Source: CALJIC01 sp039805565
Lineage (GTDB): Bacteria > Chloroflexota > Chloroflexia > Chloroflexales > Roseiflexaceae
Length of the DNA stretch: 48,508 bases
Assembly: GCA_039805565.1 (NCBI GenBank)
Contig: JBDLTZ010000255.1
Span: forward strand, 1-48,508
Direction of reading: 5' to 3'
This document shows positions 16,703-24,972 of this stretch, one piece after another. Position 1 is the stretch's first letter, and every line of letters starts with the position of its first letter. The translations under genes and the position numbers were made by a program. The notes under the pieces were generated by a model. The model saw only the letters and a list, made by a program, of their open reading frames with translations, searched no databases and was not told the origin of the DNA.

Positions 16703-16776
16703 GACTCGGAGGGATCTCCCCTCCGAGTCTGGTCGCCCGAGGGGCGGAGCGGGTGGATGTGGAGGGCGAGCCCTCC
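16703..16776 (-). promoter_or_regulatory. Intercistronic hairpins between binding protein and permease genes
   Basis: A perfect 11-bp stem (16703-16713 with 16719-16729, loop of 5) and a 6-bp GC stem (16761-16766 with 16771-16776, loop CGAG). There is no T run. Their position behind the binding-protein gene is typical of mRNA-stabilising or partial-termination structures. Confidence 0.65.
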
Positions 16777-16785
16777 CCACCTCCC

Positions 16786-18252
16786 TTACTGCCCGGCCGG
16801 AGCCGCGCCGTACTGCTGCTTGTTCTGCTCGAGGATCTGGGCGGCGCGGTTAGCCGAGTCGTCCAGGGCCGCCTTGATATCGGTGGCGGTGCCCGCCATC
16901 ACGGCCGCCACGGCCTCGTCGAGCGGGGCGTAGGCGTCGGTGATGCCCGGGACCGACGGTGGGAAGAAGGCGTTCTCCACCGACGGGGCGATCGAGGCCT
17001 GCGGCTCGATGGCCATGAAGGCGTCGCTGTTGCGGACCTCGTTGCTGGCCGGGATCTGGCCCGCCTTGGCCCACTCCACCGAGTTATCCAGCAGGTAGCG
17101 CATGAAGATGCCGGCCCCAGCGTCCTTGCACGGGTCTGGGGTGGCCTGGTTGGTCAGCGCGAGCTGGTGCGAGCCGGCCCAGACGGCCATCTGCTCGCCC
17201 ATCTGCGGTACGGCGGTGGCCATGCCGTTGAACTCCACGCCCTCGCCCGTCAGGTTGGTGGTCTGCCAGATGCCGTTCCAGACCATGCCGACGGTACCGG
17301 ACTTGAAGGCGTTCAGCTCGGCGTCCACCTCGAGGTTGGGCTGTGAGTACTGGTCCTGCAGCTCCTTCATCAGGGTGAGCGCTTTGACGCCGGCGTCGCT
17401 GTTCCAGGTGACCTCATCGCCGTTGTCGCTGAACGAGGTGCCGCCGTACTGGTAGAGCAGCATCTCGAAGATCTGGCGGTTTGGGAAGCCGGTGGTAAGC
17501 ATGAAGCCGTTCTGGCCGTCCTTGGTCAGGGCCTGCGCGGCCTCGGCGAACTCGGCGGAGTTCGTGGGCGGGGCGCTGATACCGGCCTCCTGGAGCATGT
17601 CTGCGTTGTAGAACATGGTCATCGGGTGGATGTCCAGCGGCACGGCGTAGCGCTTGCCGTCCACCTCGCCGGCCTCCCACACCGCCTCGGGGAAGTCGTC
17701 GCCGCTGAGGCCGAGCTGCTGGACCATGTCGTCCATCGGGCGGATGACGTTGCGGAACGCCTGGGTAGCGATCTGGTCGGCGTGGATCACGGCGACCTCA
17801 GGCAGGGTGTTGGAGGCGGCCGCGGTGCCGAGCTGGGTGTAGTACTCGGCCTGGCTGGTCATCTGGACCTGAATGTTGGGGTTGGCCTGGTTGAACTGGT
17901 CCACGAGCTGGCCCATGAAGGGGCCGTCCGGCCCAGTGAAGGGGTTCCAGAACTGGAGCGCGACGTTCGAGCACTCGGCCGGAAGCGCCGGGGCCGCGCC
18001 GGCCTCACCGGCTGCGGTGCTTCCCTCGGTATTGCCTCCCTCGCCCGTCGTGCTGCCCTCGGCGGGGGCCGCGGTCGCCACAGCTCCGCCCTCGGCGGGG
18101 GCTGTAGTGGCCTGGGTGCCCGGCGCGGTGGTGGCTCCCGTCTGGGCGCCCTCGCCGCCGGTGGTCCCGCCGCCACCGCCGCACGCCGCCACGAGGCTGG
18201 TCACCAACATCAGCAGCACCGCGAGACACCATCGTCGAATCGTGGCCGTCAT
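16786..18252 (-). CDS. Sugar-binding lipoprotein of the first ABC importer
   Basis: 488 residues. I start at the ATG at 18252, which has AAAGGAGG seven bases upstream; the frame stays open much further but without signals. Signal peptide with lipobox LVAAC (Cys24), a Gly/Thr/Ala/Glu-rich spacer to about residue 95, then a family 1 extracellular solute-binding domain. Features are LQFWNPFTGPDGPFMGQLVD, QFNQANPNIQVQM, AVPLDIHPMTMFYNADMLQE and a C-terminal helix region. It captures the oligosaccharide released outside and delivers it to the two permeases encoded next. It is the first gene of the six-gene minus-strand operon. Confidence 0.93.
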   Translation of the reverse strand: MTATIRRWCLAVLLMLVTSLVAACGGGGGTTGGEGAQTGATTAPGTQATTAPAEGGAVATAAPAEGSTTGEGGNTEGSTAAGEAGAAPALPAECSNVALQFWNPFTGPDGPFMGQLVDQFNQANPNIQVQMTSQAEYYTQLGTAAASNTLPEVAVIHADQIATQAFRNVIRPMDDMVQQLGLSGDDFPEAVWEAGEVDGKRYAVPLDIHPMTMFYNADMLQEAGISAPPTNSAEFAEAAQALTKDGQNGFMLTTGFPNRQIFEMLLYQYGGTSFSDNGDEVTWNSDAGVKALTLMKELQDQYSQPNLEVDAELNAFKSGTVGMVWNGIWQTTNLTGEGVEFNGMATAVPQMGEQMAVWAGSHQLALTNQATPDPCKDAGAGIFMRYLLDNSVEWAKAGQIPASNEVRNSDAFMAIEPQASIAPSVENAFFPPSVPGITDAYAPLDEAVAAVMAGTATDIKAALDDSANRAAQILEQNKQQYGAAPAGQ

Positions 18253-18452
18253 TCCCGTCCCTCCTTTTGGCGAGTCCGATCGCGTCTGAGAGTCTGTGGT
18301 ATTGCGGGAATGTGGGGCAAGATTCGGGCCGCTGGGGGGCGGGAGCGCGGGGCGTGTGCGTGAAAGGGGCGCCGGCGCGGGCGTCGCCGGCGGGGGCAGC
18401 GGGACGATGATGGCGCCTGGGAGCGGCGATGGCGGCGCTAGCGATGATGCAG

Positions 18453-18509
18453 GGGCGCAGCAGTAACCAGGATCGTTTCGTTGGGTAGGAGGTGGTTGCT
18501 GCTGCGCCC
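18453..18509. promoter_or_regulatory. Long inverted repeat upstream of the sugar operon
   Basis: Arms of 17 bp (18453-18469 and 18493-18509) match at 16 of 17 positions, the odd pair being a wobble, with a 23-base loop. Four further pairs outside are possible with a bulge. It lies in the 299-base space between the peptidase stop and the binding-protein start, so it may end peptidase transcription or be a leader element of the sugar operon. No clear promoter was seen in the rest of this space. Confidence 0.55.
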
Positions 18510-18551
18510 GCATGCGGCGATGGCGCCTGAACGCGATGATCCCGCCGGGCT

Positions 18552-19637
18552 CTACGCCTGCACGAAGCGGCGCAGGATGTCGTAGAGCTGCGAGAGGCTC
18601 GGGATGTCCACCCACTCCTCGTCGGAGTGCAGCCCCGCGCCGGCCGGGCCGCAGCAGACCGAGGGCACGCCCAGATCGCCGTAGAAGCGGGCGTCGGTGG
18701 CGAAGTGCTCGCGGTAGAAGCCGGCCGGCGCCTCGACGACCGACTCAATCGCCCGGGAGAGGCGCTGGACCTCGGCGTGCTCGGGGCTGGTATCGAGCGG
18801 GGTGCCCCAGCCGCCCACCATTGTCACCTGCGCCCCGGGGAAGCAGGTGCTCACGGCGGCTACGATCTGCTCGGGGGTGTCCTCGGGGATGTGGCGGATG
18901 TCGAGCGTGAGCGACGCCTCCTTCGGCAGGCGGTTCACGGCGTCCCCGCCGGTCACGAGCGTCGGCACGGCGGTGGTGACGTAGGTCGATGCGGTGGGGG
19001 TGGGGAAGCGCTGCTCGAGCGCCACCAGGCCGTCGCGTAGGGCGGCGATCGGGTTCACGCCCTCCCACGGGCGCGAGCCGTGCGCCGGCTGGCCCGGCAG
19101 CACCACCTCGACCCGCACCACGCCCTTGTGGGCGAAGCAGATCTGGAGGTCGGTGGGCTCGGCGGCCAGGAAGAACTGGCTGCTCCAGCCCTGCCTGGCG
19201 AGGAAGCCGGTGCCGTGCTCTCCGCCGATCTCCTCGTCGGTGACGAACTGGAAGCCGACGTCGGGCGGCTCGGGGAGGGCGGCGAGGTCCTTCATCAGGC
19301 GCATGAGCACGGCGGCGGCGCCCTTCATGTCCTGGGAGCCGCGGCCGTAGATCCGCTCGCCGCGCACCTCGGGGACATACTGGTGCTCGAGCGCCGGGAC
19401 CACGTCCAGGTGGGCGTTGAGGAACACCGCCGGCGTGCGGGTGTCGCGCAGGGTGGCGACGATGCTCGGCTTGCCGTTCGACTCGACGCGCTGGAAGCGC
19501 AGGCCGGGGATGGCCTGCGCGTAGCGCTCGACATAATCGATGGTCGCCGCGAGCGCCTCGGGGCGGTCGGCGGTCGAGGGGATGGCGACGAGATCGCACG
19601 TCAGAGCGACGAGCTCGTCGCGCAGGGGCTCGGTCAT
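18552..19637 (-). CDS. M20-family metallopeptidase (ArgE/DapE/CPG2-like)
   Basis: 361 residues, cytosolic. Two-zinc amidohydrolase: NAHLDVVP (His76, Asp78), GRGSQDMKG (bridging Asp103), TDEEIGG (catalytic Glu135 and Glu136), AAEPTDLQ (Glu160) and AGLHSDEEWVDI (His337). The lid domain sits between about residues 175 and 280. The family hydrolyses N-acyl amino acids, succinyl-diaminopimelate or dipeptides. ArgE and DapE cannot be told apart here and no arginine or lysine biosynthesis gene is nearby. GGAGAG precedes the ATG. Confidence 0.85.
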   Translation of the reverse strand: MTEPLRDELVALTCDLVAIPSTADRPEALAATIDYVERYAQAIPGLRFQRVESNGKPSIVATLRDTRTPAVFLNAHLDVVPALEHQYVPEVRGERIYGRGSQDMKGAAAVLMRLMKDLAALPEPPDVGFQFVTDEEIGGEHGTGFLARQGWSSQFFLAAEPTDLQICFAHKGVVRVEVVLPGQPAHGSRPWEGVNPIAALRDGLVALEQRFPTPTASTYVTTAVPTLVTGGDAVNRLPKEASLTLDIRHIPEDTPEQIVAAVSTCFPGAQVTMVGGWGTPLDTSPEHAEVQRLSRAIESVVEAPAGFYREHFATDARFYGDLGVPSVCCGPAGAGLHSDEEWVDIPSLSQLYDILRRFVQA

Positions 19638-19678
19638 GGTTCTCTCCAGGGCACACGCGGCATCTACGAACGCTTTGT

Positions 19679-19684
19679 AGTATA
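19679..19684 (-). promoter_or_regulatory. Possible -10 element for the M20 peptidase gene
   Basis: Minus-strand TATACT in the 54-base gap upstream, about 35 bases before the transcription-ready ATG. No convincing -35 was found. Confidence 0.35.
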
Positions 19685-19691
19685 ACCGACG

Positions 19692-20594
19692 CTACCCCTC
19701 TGGCGGCATCCAGTCGCCGTCCTCGTCGGCCGGGAGGAGCGCCGGCTCGAACCCCGCGACGGTGGGGGCGCCGCCCATGCGCCTGGCGAGGCTGATGATC
19801 GACTGGCCGTAGGTGCAGCCGGGGTAGGCCCACTTGCTGTTGAGGCCCTGCCAGGTCTTCGCGGCGCCGCGGTACGTCACGAGCGAGCGGTAGGAGAGTG
19901 CCTTGGCGATCACCTCGCGCTGGGCGTCGTTGGCCTCGGCGTTCGTGAGGGCGTAGGCGAGGAGTCGCCCGAGGTGGGCAGGCACCGCGTCCTGCGTCCA
20001 GTCCGCGAAGCTGACACCCTCGCGCCAGATCGAGCTGCGGTCGTCCCAGGCCCAGTGCAGGCCGGGAGGCGTGTCGATCGGGTTGCTGCTGGTGCGGCCG
20101 GTCACGGCGATGCCGGCCGGGTTACGCCTCGGGCGCTGGCTCCACCACGAGGTCATGCTACCGGTCTCGTGGACCATCTGCGCGATCGCCATGAACCAGT
20201 CCACGCCGACGCGGTCGCCGACGCTGCGGTAGGCCTCGACGATCGAGCGCAGGTCGTCATCGCTGTAGCTGGCGTCGGCGCGGGGCGCGAGCCAGGCCAG
20301 CGCGAGCTCGACGGTGCCACTGGCCGGGGCGACGATCGGGGCGTCGGGGCTGGGCGGGGGCGAGGTCGTGCAGACGCTGTTGCTCGGGGTGGCGGCCGGG
20401 ACAGCGGTGGGCTCAGGGGTGGCCGTGGGCTCGGCGGTGGGCGTGGCCGTGGGCAGGAGCGGCTTATCCACCGTGGGCAGGTAGACGACAGGTGCGAATG
20501 TCTCCTCGCCGCTCTGGGCACGAGCGAGGGCGCCTGCGGCGCTGGCGATCAGGGCTGCGGCCGAGGCTCGCAGGAAGGTGCGGCGGGTTGGCAT
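19692..20594 (-). CDS. Tat-exported glucosaminidase-like protein
   Basis: 300 residues from the ATG at 20594; the frame extends 44 residues further but the start chosen gives a proper export signal (TRRTFLRASAAALIASAAGA). A Pro/Thr/Glu linker with PTATPEPTAVP-type repeats runs from about residue 45 to 85. The C-terminal domain (about 95-290) reads VDWFMAIAQMVHETGSMTSW followed by QRPRRNPAGIAVTG. This is the lysozyme-like glucosaminidase pattern with the catalytic Glu in HETGS, as in murein-cleaving enzymes. A wall-remodelling role is likely; secretion through the twin-arginine path is inferred from the RR motif. Confidence 0.7.
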   Translation of the reverse strand: MPTRRTFLRASAAALIASAAGALARAQSGEETFAPVVYLPTVDKPLLPTATPTAEPTATPEPTAVPAATPSNSVCTTSPPPSPDAPIVAPASGTVELALAWLAPRADASYSDDDLRSIVEAYRSVGDRVGVDWFMAIAQMVHETGSMTSWWSQRPRRNPAGIAVTGRTSSNPIDTPPGLHWAWDDRSSIWREGVSFADWTQDAVPAHLGRLLAYALTNAEANDAQREVIAKALSYRSLVTYRGAAKTWQGLNSKWAYPGCTYGQSIISLARRMGGAPTVAGFEPALLPADEDGDWMPPEG

Positions 20595-20740
20595 GGCGGC
20601 GTATCCGTGGTGAAAGAGCGAGATACTGTGATGGGCGACGGCCCGCGCCCAGTACAGTGAACCGGCGTATCCAGCGTGCGGCGCACGGGTTAGCGGGAGA
20701 TTACCGGCGGGTGATGGGCGCCTCACACGCCGCTGACCTG

Positions 20741-21490
20741 CTACTCCTTGTCTGTGTCCTCATCGTCCCCCGACTCGTCGGCGGTGAGGTCGCTGTCCTC
20801 GCGATCGTCATCCTCGCCGTCGTCCTCGCCCGCACCGGCGACCACCAGCACGTACTCGCCGCGCAGCTTACCAGCCTCGACCGACCGCAGGAGCTCCGAG
20901 AGCCGCGCGCGCTCGACCTTCTCGAACATCTTGGTGAGGTCGTTGCAGAGCGCGGCGGGGCGGTCGCCCAGGACCGTCAGCGCGTCCCTGAGCAGCGCTG
21001 CGATGCGGTAGGGGCTCTCGTAGTAGATCAGCGTGTGGGGCGAGCGGGCGTCCACCTCGAGAAAGCGCCGGCGAGGGCCGGGCTTGCGGGGCGGGAAGCC
21101 GCGGAAAGTGAAGCTGTGGAGCGGCAGGCCCGAGAGCACCAGCGCCATCACCAGAGCCGCCGCGCCCGGGATCATCGTGACCTCGATGCCCTCCTGGATG
21201 GCGCTGCGCACGATAGTGAAGCCGGGGTCGGCGATCCCCGGCGTGCCGGCGTCGGTCACCACCGCCACCGACAGCCCCTGCTTGAGCAGGCCGATGATCC
21301 GGCCGCCGCTCTGCTTCTCGTTGTGCTCGTGGAAGGAGATCTGCGGCTTCTTGATATCGAAGTGCTTGAGCAGAATGCCGGTCTTGCGCGTGTCCTCGCT
21401 GGCGACGTAGTCAACCGCGCGCAGCGTCTCGAGCGCGCGGTGGGTGATGTCGCCCAGGTTACCGATCGGGGTCGCGACGAGGTAGAGCAT
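20741..21490 (-). CDS. rsmI: 16S rRNA (cytidine1402-2'-O)-methyltransferase
   Basis: 249 residues; tetrapyrrole-methylase fold. Methylates the ribose of C1402 in the decoding centre. Hallmarks: LYLVATPIGNLGDITHRALE at the N-terminus, VASEDTRKTGILL, VVTDAGTPGIADPG, PGAAALVMALVLSGLP, FRGFPPRK and IYYESPYR. The enzyme core ends near residue 220; the last 30 residues are almost only Asp/Glu, an unusual tail. It has its own promoter at 21533-21561 and is followed at 20705-20732 by a weak hairpin. Confidence 0.95.
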   Translation of the reverse strand: MLYLVATPIGNLGDITHRALETLRAVDYVASEDTRKTGILLKHFDIKKPQISFHEHNEKQSGGRIIGLLKQGLSVAVVTDAGTPGIADPGFTIVRSAIQEGIEVTMIPGAAALVMALVLSGLPLHSFTFRGFPPRKPGPRRRFLEVDARSPHTLIYYESPYRIAALLRDALTVLGDRPAALCNDLTKMFEKVERARLSELLRSVEAGKLRGEYVLVVAGAGEDDGEDDDREDSDLTADESGDDEDTDKE

Positions 21491-21532
21491 ACGGTTTTTG
21501 GATTGGCAGCTTCCAGCAGATTGTCTGACTGA

Positions 21533-21561
21533 TTGTAGCGGAGGCGCGGCGGGTTGTCCAA
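21533..21561 (-). promoter_or_regulatory. rsmI promoter
   Basis: Minus-strand -35 TGGACA (21561-21556), 17-base spacer, -10 TACAAT (21538-21533). Transcription would begin about 35 bases before the ATG. Confidence 0.75.
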
Positions 21562-21574
21562 CCGCGCCACGGCG

Positions 21575-24244
21575 CTACGGCGCTGGCTGAGCCTCGGACG
21601 CCTTCATGAATCCGTTGTACTCCGGGTCGGTCTGGATGGCGCAGTCCGGCGGGGAGCCGCCGGCGCGCAGGCAGGCCAGGTTCTCCTCGGCGAAACGCTG
21701 GGCCTCGGCCAGCTCCCGCTCGAGGTCGGCGCCCTGGAGCGCGCGGTCGGCGGCGCGGAAGAACCAGTAGTGGTCTACACCCATCCCGCCGACCTCCTGC
21801 GGGCGCAGCTGGTCCGGCGGTGTGCGCTCGAGCGCCTCGCGGTAGGCGCGGTAGACCTCGGCGTGGCCGGCGGGCGCGCGGGCAGTGTACGCCTCCGACT
21901 CGGCCACAGAGATGCGCGCCGGGAAGCCCCACGGCTGGTAGCTGGCGTCTGCGCTCAGGTGCTTCAGCCAGCGCCAGCAGAGCTCCGGGTGCTCTGTGGC
22001 GGCGGAGATCATCAGCGCGCCGCTGGTCTCGAGGTCGCCCGGGCGCAGCGTGTCGAGCTCCGGCGGTGGTGCGACGCCGATGTCGGGCGCCTGCGGGTTG
22101 TCCGGGCCGAACACCAGGAACGAGCCGCGGTCGAGCCACATCGCCAGCCGATTTTGCTGGATGAGCTGGTAGATATCGCCGCCCCAGCCGCCGTCGTTGG
22201 TGTAGCCCTGGATGCGTGTGTGGGGCGAGGTGCGGCGCAGCAGGTCGAGGTACAGGCTCACCCCCTGGAAGACCTCGGGGGTGGTGTAGGTCGGGCGGAT
22301 GGCGTCGCCGCTGCCGGCCGTGAGCATGCCCCCGCTGTGCTCGACGAAGAAGACCAGGTCGTCGGTGTGGGCGCCGAAGGTGCCGTAGCCGAACTGCTTC
22401 GCGGCGCTTGCGCCCGAGGTGAGCTGCTCGGCGGCCTGCACCAGGTCGGCGAGCGCCCAGTCGCCGGTGGGCGGGTCGATGCCGGCGGCCTCAAACAGGT
22501 CGCGGTTGTAGTTGAGGGTGCGGAAGCTGATGGTGGCGGGCAGACCGTGTAGGCGCCCGTCGATCTCGAAGCGGGCCAGCAGCGCCGGCGGGTAGTCCTC
22601 GATCAGGCTCGGCCCGGCGTCGGCCTCCACCAGCGGGCGCAGGTCGAGCGTGGCGGTGAGCTCCTCGGTGCCGGGCGCGCCGAACCAGCTGAGGCAGTCG
22701 GCCGCCGCCGCGGCAGTGGCCAGGGTCATCGGTTCGTCCGAGAAGGTCTGGGCCTGCACATCGACGAACAGCTCGGGGTTGTCGCGGTTGAACTCGCGCG
22801 CCACCGCCCGCACGGCCGACGGGTCCGCGCCGTAGACGGCGAATGTGATCCGGGTGGCGCCCTCGGCGGCCACCTCGAGCTCGGGCAGAGTCACCACCAC
22901 CGGGCCGGTATCGGGGGCAGGGCTCGGCGTGGCCGAGGTAGCCGCCACGAGCTCGTCGAGCTCGGCCTGGGCGTCGCGCAGCGCCACGGCAGGTGTGGCG
23001 CCGCCCGCCACGGACGAGATGGCTGTGTTGAGGGCCTCGAACGCGCGGCCGTCGAAGTTACCTATCGAGGGCAGCATCATCTGGCGCTCGAGCGCGGCCC
23101 GCACCGCGGCGGCGGTGGGCTCGTCCAGGCTCGTCCAGTAGCCGGCCTGGTCGGCCACTGAGCGGCGCGCGGGGACCTGTCCCGGCCCACCGCCGAAGCT
23201 TGGCGTGGCGTTCTGGGCGCTGATGAACGAGAGCCAGCGCCAGGCCTCCTGCGGGTGCTGGGTGCCCGCGCTCATCACGTAGGTCTGCGCGGCGCCAAAG
23301 AGCGGCATGGCGATCTGCGGCAGGGGCACGACGCCGAGCTCGAAGCCAAGCGCGGGCTCGCCCTGCCCTATGAAGAGCATATCGGCGGGCCACATGCCGG
23401 CGCGGCCCTCGCGGATCAGGGGCTGCACGTCACCTGGTGCTCCGCCGATGCCGGGGGGGCCGCTGATCGCGCCCGACTCAACATGCGCGGCGACGCGTGC
23501 CAGCACCTCCTCGATCGCCGGATCATCCAGGCGAACCTGCTCGGTGGGCGTGGCGAAGAGGTTGATATCGGCCTCGTCGAGCAGGCCCATCAGCGGCAGC
23601 ATCCCGCCGCTCCAGTCCACGTAGCCGTAGGTCTCGACCTCCCCGCCGCGGCGCTCGGCGAGCTGCTCGGCCAGGGCCAGGAGCTCACCCCAGGTGATGT
23701 CCGGCGTCGGCTCGGCCAGGCCGCGGGCGGTCAGCAGGTCGCGGTTGTAGGAGAGCAGTGAGACCTGGAGCGTGCGCGGCAGCGCGAAGAGCCCGCCGTC
23801 GCGGCGGAAGGACTCGAGTGCGCCGGGCTGGAAGTCGGCCTGGTCGAAGGTGGCGTCCGCGTCAGCCAGCGGCTGGAGGTCGGCGAAGATGCCGGCCTGC
23901 ACGTCCTCGGCGCGGATGAAGAACGGCGCGGCGGTGTCGGCGGCGCTGACGATGCGGCGGTTGATCTGATCGATGTCGCTGGAGTTGGCCTCGCGCAGCA
24001 GCTCATCCACCGCAACAAACTGGATGCGGATGCCGGGGTTCTCGGCCTCGAACTGCGCGATCAGCGGCTCGAAGACCTCGCGCTCGGACTCCTGGGCCGC
24101 GAAGCCGATCGTGACCGGCTCGGCGGGGTTGGTGGTGGGCGTAGCCTGCTCGGGAGGGGGTGTGGGCTGCTGGGCGGCTGGGGCGCCGCACGCGGCGATC
24201 AGCATCAGGGCGATCAGCAGTGCTACCGGGGCATGGCGAGGCAT
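21575..24244 (-). CDS. Lipoprotein with two fused ABC-type solute-binding modules
   Basis: 889 residues from the ATG at 24244, with AAGGAGA upstream. Lipobox LIAAC (Cys19) and short Pro/Thr linker. Module 1 (about 44-437) begins TIGFAAQESEREVFEPLIAQ; module 2 (about 464-870) begins TRITFAVYGADPSAVRAVAR. Matching landmarks occur in both: LSYNRDLLTARGL (165) against LNYNRDLFEAAGI (578), and SAGTQHPQEAWRWL (325) against SAATEHPELCWRWL (747). A short Thr/Pro/Ala linker joins them. Each alone has the length of a complete family 1 binding protein. No permease gene is adjacent; the neighbours are rsmI and a divergent methyltransferase. Whether it feeds a transporter or serves as a surface sensor is open. 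Confidence 0.82.
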   Translation of the reverse strand: MPRHAPVALLIALMLIAACGAPAAQQPTPPPEQATPTTNPAEPVTIGFAAQESEREVFEPLIAQFEAENPGIRIQFVAVDELLREANSSDIDQINRRIVSAADTAAPFFIRAEDVQAGIFADLQPLADADATFDQADFQPGALESFRRDGGLFALPRTLQVSLLSYNRDLLTARGLAEPTPDITWGELLALAEQLAERRGGEVETYGYVDWSGGMLPLMGLLDEADINLFATPTEQVRLDDPAIEEVLARVAAHVESGAISGPPGIGGAPGDVQPLIREGRAGMWPADMLFIGQGEPALGFELGVVPLPQIAMPLFGAAQTYVMSAGTQHPQEAWRWLSFISAQNATPSFGGGPGQVPARRSVADQAGYWTSLDEPTAAAVRAALERQMMLPSIGNFDGRAFEALNTAISSVAGGATPAVALRDAQAELDELVAATSATPSPAPDTGPVVVTLPELEVAAEGATRITFAVYGADPSAVRAVAREFNRDNPELFVDVQAQTFSDEPMTLATAAAAADCLSWFGAPGTEELTATLDLRPLVEADAGPSLIEDYPPALLARFEIDGRLHGLPATISFRTLNYNRDLFEAAGIDPPTGDWALADLVQAAEQLTSGASAAKQFGYGTFGAHTDDLVFFVEHSGGMLTAGSGDAIRPTYTTPEVFQGVSLYLDLLRRTSPHTRIQGYTNDGGWGGDIYQLIQQNRLAMWLDRGSFLVFGPDNPQAPDIGVAPPPELDTLRPGDLETSGALMISAATEHPELCWRWLKHLSADASYQPWGFPARISVAESEAYTARAPAGHAEVYRAYREALERTPPDQLRPQEVGGMGVDHYWFFRAADRALQGADLERELAEAQRFAEENLACLRAGGSPPDCAIQTDPEYNGFMKASEAQPAP

Positions 24245-24346
24245 CGGAGTCTCCTTCCTCCATCGTCTGTAAGACGAGCGAGCGGCGCCGCGAGTTTCGC
24301 CCGGCTGTGGTACGATCGGGACGACCAACCACTGAAAGGATGCCCT

Positions 24347-24955
24347 ATGACTACATCCGAGCCGACGCGCTTCGAGCGCCTCCAGCAGCGCTACCGCGCG
24401 CGCGACCTGCCCTGGTACGATGATGTACCGCCGCCCGAGATCATGGCCGCCGCTGAGCGGCTGGCGCCCGGGAAGGTGCTCGACCTTGGGTGCGGCACGG
24501 CGCGAGCGAGCGTCTACCTGGCGGCGCGCGGCTGGGAGGCTGACGGCGTCGACTTCGTGCCGGAGGCGATCGAGCTGGCGCAGGAGCGGGTGCGCGCTGC
24601 GGGGCTGGAGGGGCGCGTGCGGCTGCACGTCGGGTCGGTCACTGACATGCACTTCCTCCACGAGCCGTACGACCTGGCGGTAGACGTGGGGTGCATGCAC
24701 GGGTTCGCCGGCGAGGAGCTGCGGGCCTACGCGGCGGAGGCAGCGCGGCTGGTGCGGCCGGGCGGCCTCTTTCTGCTCTTCGCGCACCTGCGTCCGGCCG
24801 GGGAAGCAGCCGAGTGGATCGGCCTGCCGGACGGGACGGTGGAGGCGCTCTTCAATGACCTGTTCGCGTTCGAGCAGGTCGAGCGCGGGGAGACCGTGGT
24901 AGGCGATCTGCACACCGGCTCGGCCTGGTACACACTGCGGCGTCTCAGCGTTTGA
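24347..24955 (+). CDS. SAM-dependent methyltransferase (class I)
   Basis: 202 residues, starting at the ATG at 24347 seven bases after GAAAGGA. Motif I is VLDLGCGTARASVYLAARG (about 44-62), the acidic end of strand 2 is VDFVPEAIELA, motif II is YDLAVDVGCMHGF, and post-motif RLVRPGGLFLLFAHL is the usual strand 5 lead-in. It is of the small Methyltransf_25/11 type; the PWYDDVPPPEIM start recalls TehB/thiopurine-like methyltransferases. Substrate unknown. Divergent from the double binding protein. Confidence 0.8.
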   Translation: MTTSEPTRFERLQQRYRARDLPWYDDVPPPEIMAAAERLAPGKVLDLGCGTARASVYLAARGWEADGVDFVPEAIELAQERVRAAGLEGRVRLHVGSVTDMHFLHEPYDLAVDVGCMHGFAGEELRAYAAEAARLVRPGGLFLLFAHLRPAGEAAEWIGLPDGTVEALFNDLFAFEQVERGETVVGDLHTGSAWYTLRRLSV

Positions 24956-24972
24956 CTTCGGCTGAGACGCGA

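Noticed and set aside
15126..16853. 575-residue frame opposite the ABC permease genes
   Set aside because: Low-complexity His/Gln/Val/Glu/Arg composition typical of antisense frames in GC-rich DNA; both permeases on the other strand are clear.
11697..18252. ATPase gene for the sugar importers
   Set aside because: No Walker A/signature/Walker B protein was found in either sugar cluster or elsewhere in the window.
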